From the NCBI GenBank assembly GCA_019188255.1, contig JAETXT010000012.1, positions 2,232,001 to 2,296,000 of the forward strand: a DNA stretch of 64,000 bases, given 5' to 3'. The notes under the pieces are model-generated. The model was not told where the DNA came from and made no database searches. It saw only the letters and a list, made by a program, of their open reading frames with translations. Positions 13,983 to 24,975 of this stretch are shown piece by piece. The position numbers and the translations under genes are program-made. Source of the DNA: Verticillium longisporum (lineage: Eukaryota > Ascomycota > Sordariomycetes > Glomerellales > Plectosphaerellaceae). Each line of letters opens with the position of its first letter. Position 1 is the stretch's first letter.

Positions 13983-15073
13983 ATGATGATGTCCTCATAC
14001 TTGGGCGTCGCCCAAGCCGGCCCGTCCACTGCCATGTACCAGCAGCACCTTTCAGATGCCTTTATGGACGATCTATCTCGACAGATGGTCATTTCACAAG
14101 CCTCCCGACGGCTTTCCAGGGGCTCAAACTGTCAGCAACGAGTGGGAAGTGCCATGAGCACCGCCATGCGAGTTGTCAAGCCTACCAGTGCCAACAGCAG
14201 CCCGAGATCGACCATGGCGGCCAGGAGGAGGACACTGATGGGCGACGGTTCTCTGGCAGCAAGGCGAAGGCAACAGGTTGTGGACCAAAATGTTTGGCCC
14301 CTCACGCAGGAGATGCCAAGCGCTCAAACTCGACCCAGCCGCCCCCTCAGCTGGCACCCCTCGTCCTACTATCACGGCCAGATGTCGGCGCCAGCACAGC
14401 AGCATCTCGCCCATTACCCGTTCCCTACCTACAACGACTACGAGCTTGCATCTGGCATGCAGTCTCACTACTCGCCAGTACCAGCCTACTCGTGCAGCAC
14501 GTCTCCCAATTCTGCATTTTCGCCCCTCTCTCTGCCGTACAACAGCTTCGACGCGGCCCCTTGTCTGCCCGTAGAAGGCTGGGGTGTAGCACCTCAACCG
14601 ACGCCAAGTTATGTATCGGCCCATGTGCCGAGCACCTTTGTCGAGCCGTTCCCTGTGCTGCCGACGTGCGACTACGCCAGCTCGACCACGACGTCGCAGT
14701 GGAACTCGTTCGCCGCGCACGGGTTCAACAGCACCTCGCCCCCGACGCCTGAGAATCTCCCCAAGCACAGCAGCAGCAGCCTGTTGTGTCGTCGGAGGAC
14801 GCCATTCCCTACGAGCCACTGAACGAGGCGGAAGAGGAGGGTGAGATCCTGGTGGGCATGGGCCTCTACGATGCGCCGGACAAGTACGAGGACGATCCTC
14901 AACTCAGTCACTCACGGTCGGCTATGTCGTCCCTACTCGGCGCCTCGTATCGCGGTCAAGAAGGCACAGGCAAGGGTCTCAAGCTGGAAGAGTCCTGGCA
15001 GCCGCCCGAGAGCGATGACGAGGACGAGGGAGAGGCCAGCGACGAGGCGGCCAAGGACGACGATGATGAGTAG
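13983..15073 (+). CDS. Conserved disordered fungal protein of unknown function (frame break near 14759)
   Basis: The start is the first of three tandem ATGs (13983, 13986, 13989) after a CAAC-rich leader. The protein is low-complexity, rich in Ser, Pro, Tyr and Gln. It has a conserved-looking N-terminal block (SYLGVAQAGPSTAMYQQHL, then RQMVISQASRRLSRGSN), a central SPPTPEN block, and an acidic C-terminus with GMGLYDAPDKYEDDPQLSH and GTGKGLKLEESWQPPESDDE. The C-terminal block lies in the -1 frame relative to the rest. Restoring one base in the C4 run at 14759-14762 gives a continuous frame of 363 residues (1091 nt plus one). I recall similar blocks in proteins of other Sordariomycetes, but no function. 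The very long upstream region hints at a regulatory gene; that is inference only. Confidence 0.65.
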
Positions 15074-16408
15074 ATGTATATGATGTGTACTGTATTTTCT
15101 GTGTCCTTTCGGACTCTTTTTTGTGGTATTTTTGGGGCTTCAAGCGATGGGAGTCTTTGGTGCTTTTACCTTTCTCATGTATAGCGAGGCGCTCATGGAA
15201 CAGGAAAGATGAAATACCCCAAGGGACAGGTCTGGTCCCTCGACGGGTAGGCGGGGCCAACAGAGAAAGGAGACGAAACGGCACCAGCACTGGAAGTGCG
15301 TTGGTGAGAGAATAGAAACGATGCGCATACACATAAATATGGATCTCCGTCGTGATGATCACACTGACATGACTTTTGCTGCTGCGTATTTCACCCGGTC
15401 CGTGTAGTAGCTTTTTCTTTTTCTCCCCCCAAGTGACCAGAGGAGGAGGAGGAGGATGATGACGACGACGACGAACAGGCCGAGGTGTCTGTCTCTTTCC
15501 AGAGGAAGGCCCCACGAGCCGGGGGAGGGAAGCGAAGGAGGGGGGCGGGGTTCGGTGACAGGGAAGGCAGGACTGGGATTCCGGACGCTAAGCAGTCAAG
15601 CGAGGCAGAGCCGCGAGATGGCACCCTAGCCGGGCCCCTGTCGCACATGTGGTGGTTACGGGTCTGTGTAGTGAGCTTGGCATCCAGGGACGCGATGATT
15701 GGGCCGCCGGTCCCAAGGATAGCCCCCGCCCCGCCGTTCTCGACGGCAGCCCTGTCGAGTTGGTGTGGGCCAGTGCCATCCTTGCTCTTGCTCGTACTCT
15801 TTCTTCTCTTTCTTTTTCTCCCTCCCTCTCAGTTCTCGGTCTTTGGGGGGGGGTAAGGACAGGGGGGGGGTCTGACTCTTCTTGGATTGAGAGGGGTTCC
15901 TTCCAGATGAAGGAGGGGGTGTGGGGGTGGAGGGGGTGAATTTCTCATGATGAGCTTGGGCGAAAATTTGCTGCAACTTGTACACAGTAGTCAGGAGAGG
16001 AGGAGGCACGCACCTGAGCCAAGGGGGCCTTGGCTGACTCAGCTATGGCCCCAGCCACAGGTGTCTGCCTGCTTGCCCTCCTTCTCATTACGTCTCCTCG
16101 AGGGCTCTGTACTGCACTGTGCATAGGACATGTGTGTACTGTATCAGGACACTGTCATCTGGCTTTGACATTCGCATCTGCATCTGATATCAGGTCTGGG
16201 CACCTATACAAGAATTGAAGAAGCAGCAGCAATAGAACAGGACAATCTTTGACGAAGTACAGGCAGCTTGCTTTGCTCACTTGCTTGCTATGATCACCTA
16301 CAAATCTGACCGGTAGTCCCATCTCACAAATCCACCATCACGCCTTTCTCGTCAGACACCCAAATCATCAGAACCAGACACACCAGCCCCGCGGAAGCAA
16401 ACCCAAGC
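15074..16408. other. Intergenic: 3' UTR of the upstream gene and LAS1 promoter
   Basis: Contains G-rich runs (for example near 15846-15868) and no supported gene. Confidence 0.5.
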
Positions 16409-17371
16409 ATGGTCCAGTACATCCTCACGCCCTGGCGCGATCGAGCCGAACTCCTCGCCGTCCGCCGTCAGTTCTACCCCGACGCGGCACCCCAGGCCCA
16501 GCTCAAGCCCGGCCACGCAGGCCAGCACGACGCCGTCGCGCGCGTCTCCCTCTGGATGCAGCGCGGCGGCTGCCCGCACCTCGTCGAGTCGACGGCCCTC
16601 CTCGTCGCCGCTATCCTCAGCGACGCCGAGGGCGGCGGCAGCAGCGCCGGCACCTATGCCGCGAGGGCCGCCTACGCAGCAGCCTTTAGCCGGTGCGTAC
16701 CCTGCCTCTTCCTCTCTTTCTTCCCTTCGGCCACATGACTTCTTGCCTCGGGAGACATCATCGTACTTACGCCGTGTGACAGATTCGTCACGGGCCTGCT
16801 GGACGGGCATCAGGACAAGCAGCGCAAGCTGAGCATGTACAGCGTCGCCAAGACGATCGGTCTGCCGGCGACGTTTGTCGAGCTCCGCCACCAGGCGACG
16901 CACGAGCAGCTGCCTTCGCTGGCCAAGCTGCGGGCCGCTGCGCGGCGGGCGCTCGACTGGATCTGGGAGTATTACTGGCGGGCGCTCGGGGACGGGGCGC
17001 CCTCGGCGGAAGAGAAGGAGGAAGAGGCGGCGGCGGCGGCGGGAGACTGTGCCGGTGCCGTGGTCGCGTATCTGGGAGGCAGCGGTGGCGACGTCGCGGC
17101 AAGGACGGCCATTGTGAGGCGGTTTGGGCAGGAGAAGGTGCTCGAGGTGCTCGAGGGGATCATGGACGAGCCGGGGTCGAACAAGCTGATGCTGGGGGCG
17201 CTGAAGATGTCGAGCGAGGTCCTCGAGGGCGCGGCTGGGGGCGAGGAAGAGCCGTCATGTGAGACTGCCATGGACGTGGAGCAGAGCTCGGGCGATGGCG
17301 AGCCAAGCGGCAGCACGGGGTGGTCGACGTACGAGGGCACCTGGAAACCAAAACCTATAGGTGTCGTTTGA
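16409..17371 (+). CDS. LAS1: Las1 family pre-rRNA endonuclease
   Basis: Exons are 16409..16692 and 16783..17371, with a 90-nt GT-AG intron between them; the protein has 290 residues. The N-terminus [19 protein letters not shown] and the block [18 protein letters not shown] are diagnostic of Las1. The RHQATH hexapeptide is the HEPN nuclease signature (Arg, four residues, His). In yeast, Las1 with the kinase Grc3 cuts ITS2 at site C2 during 60S subunit maturation in the nucleus. The C-terminal tail ends in [10 protein letters not shown], consistent with the Las1 C-terminal segment that contacts Grc3. The protein is shorter than yeast Las1 (about 500 residues), mainly because the linker between the HEPN domain and the tail is short. 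The linker carries an acidic and Ala-rich insert near residues 165-180. Confidence 0.92.
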
Positions 17372-17882
17372 GCGCCTGCTTGGTCGTGATGTGTTTTTAT
17401 ATGATACCACTTTAGACGAAGTCAAGCGTGTTTTTCCTCGTTCCCTCTAACGCAGTCTTGATTATACAATGATTTCCTTCTAAACCTTCGAGAGTCTATC
17501 ATTTCACTTTCCGTTCTTGAGGGATTTTGGTGGAACCACCGAGTCCGCGTTTGAAGAAATACCAGAGTAAGTGTAGGTATTCCCGCTCCTACTCTTTGGA
17601 CGAGGGATCATACACACAGGGTCGGTCCATGCTCCCATCTGCTTCGTCTGTCCCTGGCATCAGCGATCTACCTGTGGCTCACTGAGCTCAGATATGCAGA
17701 CACGGCCGGCCAGACGAATGTTCTGTAGAGGAATCATGGCAAGTGAGTGGGCCCTTGAATAGTTACATTGCGCGAGTGGCTCTCCATGTTACTTGTCCCG
17801 CGTTCTCACTCGAGTGGTTGCGACAGATCCGGCGTCAGACTTGCGTTGGCCTCTCGGTGGCGAAGTCGCGAACTGTGGAGGT

Positions 17883-17926
17883 CATCCCTTTGGTGCCCAA
17901 ATCTGGCCTCAGTACTTTGTATGATC
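17883..17926 (+). repeat. Left arm of a 44-bp inverted repeat
   Basis: This arm matches the reverse complement of 18092-18135 at 43 of 44 positions. The single difference is C here and T in the complement of the other arm. The arms are separated by 165 bp. The match stops abruptly at both ends. Confidence 0.9.
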
Positions 17927-18091
17927 GACAGCCGAGTGGCAGACAATACATGTTGCCAGTTGAATTAAAGGATATAGCGAACAGTACATCAAGATGCCTG
18001 TACGTTACCTATATTTCACAGATATACGCCCTCAATCATGTACTGAGCTGGTCCCTGCCTACATACACATTGAGCTATTCGGGCAGGCGGT

Positions 18092-18135
18092 GATCATACA
18101 AAGTACTGAGGCCAAATTTGGGCACCAAAGGGATG
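18092..18135 (-). repeat. Right arm of a 44-bp inverted repeat
   Basis: Reverse-complement partner of 17883-17926. Transcripts through this locus would form a long hairpin. No terminal target-site duplication was recognised, so a mobile-element origin is not shown. Confidence 0.9.
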
Positions 18136-19184
18136 AAGTCTGCCCGACATCTGTGGGCCTTGTGTTGGAATATGGACTTCAGTGAGCTCTCGAACGCAGG
18201 ATGCCTCGACATAACCTGTGTGGCGACACCACTTTCCGAGAGAAGGCACTTGAGCATCGGATACTATTGTACACGTCTCTGGCAAATCCCCTTGATTACA
18301 CACACTGGACACGACTCGAATACGCTATCGACCTCCGGACAGAATCCTTGGGCGCCCAGCCTCGCCTCTGTTGCTGTTATGATATCAGGTGTGTGGCGAC
18401 GAGCTCTAGTGACTTCAACGAGCAGAGGTAAATCGTGAGGGGCGCTGGCTCTGCTCTTTCTCGCGCAAGTTATTCCAAATGTTCATGGTATGGAGTTCTC
18501 GTCCACCCTTTTCACAGATATCATCACCGAGGCGATGAAGTTTAGCGTCAGTATCCCACTGCGAGGCCCATCCTCGGGACTGATCGGTCGGGAAATGGTC
18601 ACTGCAAGACAGATGCCTGCTTCCAAGAAGGAGAAGGGAGAGCAGATGGGTCCGGCCGACCTTCTTGCTTGCCTATTGAATTTCAATGCAGAGGACTCCG
18701 ATATGCATAGTCCTACACCTTTGAAGGGACAGGATCGCGAGATGCTTTTTCCTCAATGAGTTGAGCAGACCATGGGTGGCGTTGCAGTTACGTCGTGGTA
18801 TGTCACAGTATTGCTTTCAATAATCTCATTGTCTAATTGTCTACACTAGGGAGCTCGCTCTGTATGTCCAGATAAATAATTGCCACCAATTTTTACCGGG
18901 TGTTTTTTTTATAAGTATGTATAGCCCCTGCAACGAACATGATACCATCCCCATTAACAGCATCCAGCCCAGAGGGGAACAATGACACGGGGTGACGTTT
19001 GACAATGTGGGGAACGCCATGAGCGTTGGACGTGGGGCGACAAGCTCGGGCGCCAGTCAAGCTCCCTGCTATGTCATCATCAGCTCAAACCGCGAAGCCG
19101 TAGCCAGCAGCCACAGCAATTGTCGCCGATGCCTCGCTTCCGACAACGACCCCTCACTCGATCCCACCGCACCAGTTGCCGTCC

Positions 19185-20599
19185 ATGTTTGGTTTTGCAG
19201 CCCGAAGGACCTTGAAGCAGACGCCGAGCAACATCCGCCCTGTGAGTGCCGCTCGCCACGAGTGCCTCGCCATCCCATTCCGTCGTCGGCTGCTGACACG
19301 GCACAGCGTACTCTCACCAGCGCAATGCATATCCAGTCTATTCCCATGTGTATGTCAATGTCAGCCCCGTTTCACCGACGAGCTCATCGGCCGAGCTAAG
19401 TCATGCCACCAGGGGTGGGCAGTAGCAACAACTACGCCTACCTGGTCAAGGACGACAAGACCAAGGAGGCCTTCATCATCGATCCCGCAAACCCCGAGGA
19501 GTAAGAGCCCCCTCGATCCCGAGACGGCTTCGCGCCGCCAGCTTCTGATCCTGACCTTTTGCAGAGTCGCGCCTGTGCTCAAGAAGGCCATCGAGTCGAA
19601 GGACATTGACCTCACTGCGATTGTCAACACGCACCAGTTCGTTCTCCGAACGTCGTTCGACATCAACCATCACTGACGAGCCTCAGCCACTGGGACCACG
19701 CCGGCGGCAACAAGAAGCTGGTATGTCCTTAGAGCCAACCCCCTTCTGGCAGTTGGGAATGAAGCTCACTTCATCCTAGCTCGAAGACCTCAACCTCGCC
19801 AAGCTCCCCATCATCGGCGGCGTCCAGTGTGAGGGCGTCACCAAGACGCCTGCCCACGGCACCTCCTTCCAGCTCGGCAGCATCGCCGTCAAGGCCCTGC
19901 ACACGCCGTGCCACACCCAGGACAGCATCTGCTGGTTCCTGCAGGACGGCGACGACAAGGCCGTCTTTACCGGCGACACGCTCTTCCACGGCGGTACGTC
20001 TGTCGTTACTCGGGATTCCGACGGGAACGCCGTGTCCGTGCTGACGTTTTTTTTTATCTAAGGCTGCGGACGCTTCTTCGAGGGCAACGCGACGGAGATG
20101 CACAAGGCGCTGAACGAGACGCTCGCCTCGCTGCCTGACGACACGGTCGTCTACGTGAGTGGGATCTTTTTTTCTTTCTTTTTTCCCTTTCTTTTGAACT
20201 GACTGTTGTGGACAGCCCGGACACGAGTACACCAAGGCCAACGTCAAGTTCTGCATCTCGGTGCTGCCAAGCGAGGCGGTGCGCAAACTGGAAGCGTTTG
20301 CCGAGGCGAACAAGGAGACGCAGGGCAAGTTTACGATTGGCGACGAGAAGGTGAGGCGGGCCGCTGCCGGCGCACATGGCGTGGCCCGATCCAGGCTGAC
20401 AGGAGTGGTGATCGCAGCAACACAATGTCTTCATGCGCGTCGAGGTAGGTCATTTTGGGTGTTTTCCACGTTCCGGGCAAGTCGAGACGGTGCTGACCAT
20501 GATGGACGACAGGACCCCGAGATTCAAAAGGCGACGGGCGAGAGCGAGCCCGTGGCTGTCATGGCCAAGCTGCGCGAGATGAAGAACAACTTCAAGTGA
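19185..20599 (+). CDS. Hydroxyacylglutathione hydrolase (glyoxalase II), ten exons, predicted mitochondrial leader
   Basis: Exons: 19185..19241, 19307..19349, 19413..19500, 19565..19636, 19687..19720, 19780..19993, 20063..20154, 20216..20350, 20418..20444 and 20513..20599; the protein has 282 residues. It hydrolyses S-lactoylglutathione to lactate and glutathione. The metallo-beta-lactamase metal motif reads THHHWDHAGG across the exon 4/5 junction. [17 protein letters not shown] and [13 protein letters not shown] supply the remaining metal and substrate residues. Exon 1 encodes an Arg-rich, acid-free leader ([12 protein letters not shown]) typical of mitochondrial import. It splices in frame to a second ATG at 19325, where MHIQSIPMW starts the usual cytosolic form. 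Nine introns of 50-69 nt is dense for a fungal gene of this size. Confidence 0.93.
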
Positions 20600-21546
20600 G
20601 TGGGCTCGGTAGGTTTTCCCTGGCCCGACTCACGCGACGCAGCTGACGAGCGGCTGCACAGGGAACCAGCATCGAAGATTTGAATGGGGGGATGTGATGG
20701 GCGGCGTTGGCGGTGTACAGAACAGCGAAGTAACAGCGAAGCAACGAAGCAACAGCGAAGCAGCGGTGATGGGAGCAGCATGCGTAGTTGCACGTGGCAT
20801 GAGAATGACAACTTGTCTCACGATGACCAGTAGAGGATGCCTGTCAAATGATGGCCACGGAGATGCCGCCGAATCAACCTTTGATGCCTGGTGTGTGCTT
20901 GCATCACGGATTCGGGTATAGGATGTTCCCCAAGACACCTGCCACTCGGTCATGAGGACCGAGCAGACACAAGGCGCCCACGGACCGCGCGCCGCGTGCG
21001 ACACGCGGCGGTTTTTCCATATTGCTTCATAGTCCACACTTGCTCGCTCTAGATATTTGGAGGCGGCAAGCTCTAGCATTAATTGTAGAAGCGTAGTCTC
21101 GTCTTGTCATCTGGAAACGCGCCGCTCATGATTGGAATAGCCTGTCGCACGACACCAGCCAGTCGAGCCCAACTTTGAGCAGACGATGGATATGCGAATG
21201 GTGTCTGCTCGTCTCCAAGCTGATGATGGATGCCTCGTTGAATTGGGCGGCAGAAGGTCCAGATCTCGAGGTGCTTTTTCCAGATGATGTTGAGGTTGGT
21301 GAAGGAGGAAGTCTCTGAGGGGACCCGTCGGCAGCAAATTTCTACCTGAGCTGCTCCGTGTCAATAGACCACTAGAACTGTGCACTCACACGGCATCGGC
21401 CCCTCCACCCATTAACGCGTCAGAGCTCCTCCTCTCCGCTACGCGATCCCAGCATCTGCCAGCTGCATCCTCCACCCCGCGACAACACCAGCGCCAGAAG
21501 AATATCTCTACGGCCTCAGCCTCACACGGCCTCAGCCTGACACACA
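20600..21546. other. Intergenic, no gene seen
   Basis: Holds the glyoxalase II 3' UTR and the promoter of the EF-hand gene. A short run with repeated gaagcaac/acagcgaag words lies near 20722-20763. No supported gene. Confidence 0.5.
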
Positions 21547-22197
21547 ATGGTAAGCCGGTCCTTCTGCACCCAGCATCACAATTTTCGAGGAAAAGGAGAG
21601 ACCTAAAGCAAGGCAAAAAAATAACAGCCCGCCAAACGAGCCCCCAAGGCGAAACCACCCCCGACAGCGCGCGCCCGCCCCTCGGCCCTCGCAAAGCAGC
21701 ACAACCTCTCGGCGCCGCAGGAGCACGAGATCGCCGAGGCCTTCTCGCTCTTCGCGACGGCGCCGACGAGCGCCCACCCGCGCGGCCAGCTGCCGACGCG
21801 GGACCTGCGCGCGGCCCTCGCGGCCCTGGGCGTGGCGCCGTCGTCGCGCGCCGAGCACGCCGACTTTGTCTCCATCCTCGACCCCGACGGCGAGGGCGCC
21901 GCCGCCTACGACGAGTTTCTCGCCGTCGCCGCGCTCAAGCTGCACGCGCGGGCCGACGACGACGGCGCCCGCGCCGCCGAGGTCGACGAGGCCTTTCGCC
22001 TGTTCGCCGGCGGGCGCAGCGAGGGCGTCATCACGCTCGGGGACCTCAAGAGGGTCGCCGCCGTGCTCAAGGAGGACGTCGACGAGGCCGTGCTCCGCGA
22101 CATGGTCCTCGAGGCGAATGCCGGCGCTGGCGTCCAGGTCGGCGTCGGACGGGCCGAGTTCGAGGAGGTCATGCGCAGGGCCGGCGCTTGGAAGTGA
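21547..22197 (+). CDS. EF-hand (centrin/calmodulin-like) protein with degenerate calcium loops
   Basis: The ATG at 21547-21549 is itself the whole first coding exon. A 78-nt GT-AG intron (21550-21627) follows at once, and the second exon is 21628..22197; the product has 190 residues. A basic N-terminus (PAKRAPKAKPPP) leads to four EF-hand-like helix-loop-helix units: EIAEAFSLFA, FVSILDPDGEGAAAYDEFL, EVDEAFRLFAGG and EFEEVMRRAG. The loops lack most calcium-coordinating acids; only the second (DPDGEG) is partly intact. The fold is therefore probably used for protein binding rather than calcium sensing. Codon use is extremely GC-rich. It could be a centrin-like or light-chain-like subunit; the partner is unknown. 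Confidence 0.78.
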
Positions 22198-22658
22198 GGG
22201 CGGCTCCACAGCACCCACGGAGTGTGGGGGTGAGGTATTCTCCCTTTTGACGTTGCCATCTTCATTGTTTCAAGCACGGCGTTTGGGGTTGGGTTGGGGT
22301 TCGGAATCAACAGGAACCAGGGTCAGGCTCATACACCTGGGCACCATGACACACATTAGAATCATTCTTCACATGGCAAGGAGCACAATGATCACAATGA
22401 TCAGACACGCGTATACGCCTCGATATTCGGCATCTCGCTGTAGACCCCCCCACTAGTGTGTATATGTTCGCCCGCCCTGCGCGGGCTCATGCTCTTCAAG
22501 CTGTGCGTGGCGCAAAGCCTCTCCGCAACCCGGTTATATACATGTCAAATGCCCAGAAACGCCCACAAAAATGCATACTAGATGACCGTCCCGCCGCGAT
22601 TTCTTGCCTCTCTTTCTCCTTCTGTCTCGTGCCCGTCCCACTTACAAACGGGGCTCTC
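22198..22658. other. Convergent intergenic region
   Basis: 3' ends of the EF-hand gene (+) and the eIF4E gene (-) face each other here. No gene seen. Confidence 0.5.
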
Positions 22659-23518
22659 TCACACCTCAGCCGCCGCGCTCTCCTTGTCGGCCGCCGCCTT
22701 CTTGTCCTCGGCGCGCTTCTGCGAGTCGAGCACGGCCTGCAGCTCGGGCGGCGCCTTGAAGCCCTGGTGGTCCTGGTGGCGCTTGTAAAACGAATTGTCG
22801 GGCTTGGGCCGCAGCTCGGCGGGCAGCTGCTCGAGGACGCACTGCAGAATGGCGTCGACCGACTTCTTCTTGGAGGCGTCGCGGTGCCAGACGGAGATGA
22901 GGTGCGAGTTGAAGCGGACCGAGAGGCCGACGCCGCAGAGCTGGTCGCCGTCGTCGAGCACGTCCTGCAGCTCCTCGCCAATGGCCAGCAGCTGGACGCG
23001 CGTCCAGACGTCGGGGCCGATGGCCTTGGGCACGCGGAAGGTCCACGAGCCGCCGCTGATGTTGCGGCGGTCCTCCCACACGGGCTTGAAGCCCTGCTTG
23101 AAGAGGTAGATGGACTCGCGCGTGCGGATCTGGTCGACGGGCGTGTTGTTGTTGTACTTCCAAAAGTCCTGCCCCGACTCGATCTGCGTGCCGAGCTGCT
23201 CGAGCTGCGACTTGTACTCCTCGCCGTCGGCCGTCTGCTGGTCCTTGGACTGTCTGGCGGCGTGTCAGCTCTGCTGCTGCTGCTGCTGCTGCTGCTACTA
23301 CTACTGGAACTGGAGCTTCAAGGAAAGAGGACAGAAACGCACTTGTCAAAGTACACGTGCCAGTAGTGCTGCGTAGGGAGGGGCCGCATGGCCTTGAGGA
23401 AGTTGCGCTTGGCATCGTCGCGCTGCTCTGCGGGGGAGCCAACGTTGGGCGAGTTGGGATCGGAGCTCTGGGAGAGGCCTGAGAGGTCCCGCGTGAAGAG
23501 GGTTGGTCGCATCGCCAT
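22659..23518 (-). CDS. Class II (4EHP-like) cap-binding protein, eIF4E family
   Basis: Exons 23518..23343 and 23253..22659, with an 89-nt GT-AG intron between them; 256 residues. The eIF4E fold is seen in HYWHVYFDK, DFWKYNNNTP, the cap-binding FKPVWEDRRNISGGSW, and FNSHLISVWHRDA. The tryptophan that stacks on the cap in canonical eIF4E (human W56) is absent. The local block EEYKSQLEQLGTQIESGQDFW instead has Tyr at that position, the mark of class II members such as 4EHP/nCBP, which bind the cap but often repress translation. The intron carries a CTG/CAG repeat. The C-terminus is Lys/Ala-rich. A separate canonical eIF4E is expected elsewhere in the genome. Confidence 0.9.
23271..23296. repeat. 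CTG/CAG trinucleotide repeat in the eIF4E intron
   Basis: About 8.7 uninterrupted CTG units (+ strand) followed by three CTA units, entirely inside intron 23254-23342. Confidence 0.9.
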
Positions 23519-24975
23519 GATGAAGGCGGGTGGGCTGTCAAGGGTGCGTGTTTGTTTGGGTTTCCCAACAAAGAGAGAGAGAGAGAAATGAACAAGATGG
23601 AGGCTCGTTTCGATGCAGACCCGTCGTCGAGGGGCAACCGACAAAGATGGTGAGGGGCAGGATGGGGATGCACGTCAGTTGTCAGTTGCTGGTGCAGAGG
23701 ACACCGTTGAGGAGGTGGGGGCAGCGATGAGGCACTGGTGCAGGTGCATGCAGGTCAGGCAAGTACCGTGGGACCTCAGGGGGACGGGAGAAGACAGAGA
23801 GCCAAGGCGGACGAGGAGGACGAAGCAGGCTACCTCCTTAAACAGGTGAAGCAGGCCGGGCAGACAAGGGAAAAGGGGAGCGAAACAAGAAAGACACGCA
23901 AGCCAAGTCATGCCAGAGACTAACGTATACCTTGCGCAACCTTGGAAAGCAAGCCTGCGACGACGTTGCTGGACATCACCAGAAACCAGGGCAGTTCAGG
24001 GACGACTGTGCTTCACGCTGGTGCTGCCGAGTGCAACATTTCCAGGGGCACTTCAGTGGACGGACGGGCCCCAAAAAGACATGCCACCAAGCTGGCAGGG
24101 AGCTGGCAGGGAGCTGGCAGGGAGCTGGCAGGGAGCTGGCAGCTGGTCAGTGGTACCGAGTCCCTTTTCCCCCGCTGCGCCAAAAGGTGCCCTGGCATGG
24201 CCTGAAACGCGCCCGTCTCTTGTCTCGCTGCGTCCCGGCGAGGAACGGCGTCCTCTCAAACACATGTCCCCGATCGCCCTGCCAGGGGTCTGAGGGCCGG
24301 TACCAGCAGGTGCCCAGGCTTGCAAGGCAGGTGCTTTCTATTGGGGGCCGTGGCCCCGCGGAAGGGGTCCTCTGCTTGACCCGTCACTGAACCCCATTCG
24401 CCAGGCCCAGGCGCTGGCACCTCAGCTCAGTGGCCCATGGTCCGGGGGGCTCAGACCGGCCCCCCAGTCACTGTGTGCGACGGGGCCTGCCCCTCGTCGT
24501 CCCATCCCCCCCATTCATCTCATGTCCTCGACCACCAGATCGCCCTTGGCTTCTCGCTGTTCGGGTCAGGGGCCGCTCGGCTGCAGCGCATCCTCATACA
24601 CCCTGCCATCCTTGGATTTCTTCTCTTCCCACGCGTGCCGCTCCCGGAGTGTCAGTCTCGCCTCACCTCCTCAAGCGTCGCAGGTCCATCACCCAGAATG
24701 CAACGCACACGACTCACAAATCTCGTAAAGGGGAATCATTGGTTTCTTCTACCTCGGCCTATCGCCCCGTCGACATTCTTGAAACGCCCTGGATGACGCA
24801 GCACCCAAGAACTGCCTATCCTTCCTCACCTTACCCAGAGACAGAAATAGAGAGAGAGAGAGAGACAGTGCGGGACCGCCGTCATGAAATACCCGACGCC
24901 GAGAAACACCACGCTGCTGTCGTTTGTCGTCACAAATGAAAACCCTCCAGACTGCTACCACCGTCCCTGGCCACC
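23519..24975. other. Intergenic: eIF4E promoter and kinesin 3' side, with a tandem repeat
   Basis: No supported gene. Contains the 11-bp tandem repeat listed separately and short GAGA runs (near 23571-23585 and 24848-24865). Confidence 0.5.
24091..24142. repeat. 11-bp tandem repeat, unit gctggcaggga
   Basis: Four perfect units plus a partial fifth. Confidence 0.9.

Larger units (their letters stand above)
17372..19184. other. Intergenic with a 44-bp inverted repeat, otherwise empty
   Basis: No supported gene between LAS1 and the glyoxalase II gene. GC content appears lower than in neighbouring genes. It carries the inverted repeat listed separately. Confidence 0.55.

Noticed and set aside
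14756..14790. Programmed -1 ribosomal frameshift signal
   Set aside because: The sequence is not an X XXY YYZ heptamer, and similar breaks in several unrelated genes favour base-calling loss.
18490..18759. 89-codon frame beside the inverted repeat as a transposon-encoded gene
   Set aside because: No domain or resemblance; it does not lie between the repeat arms.
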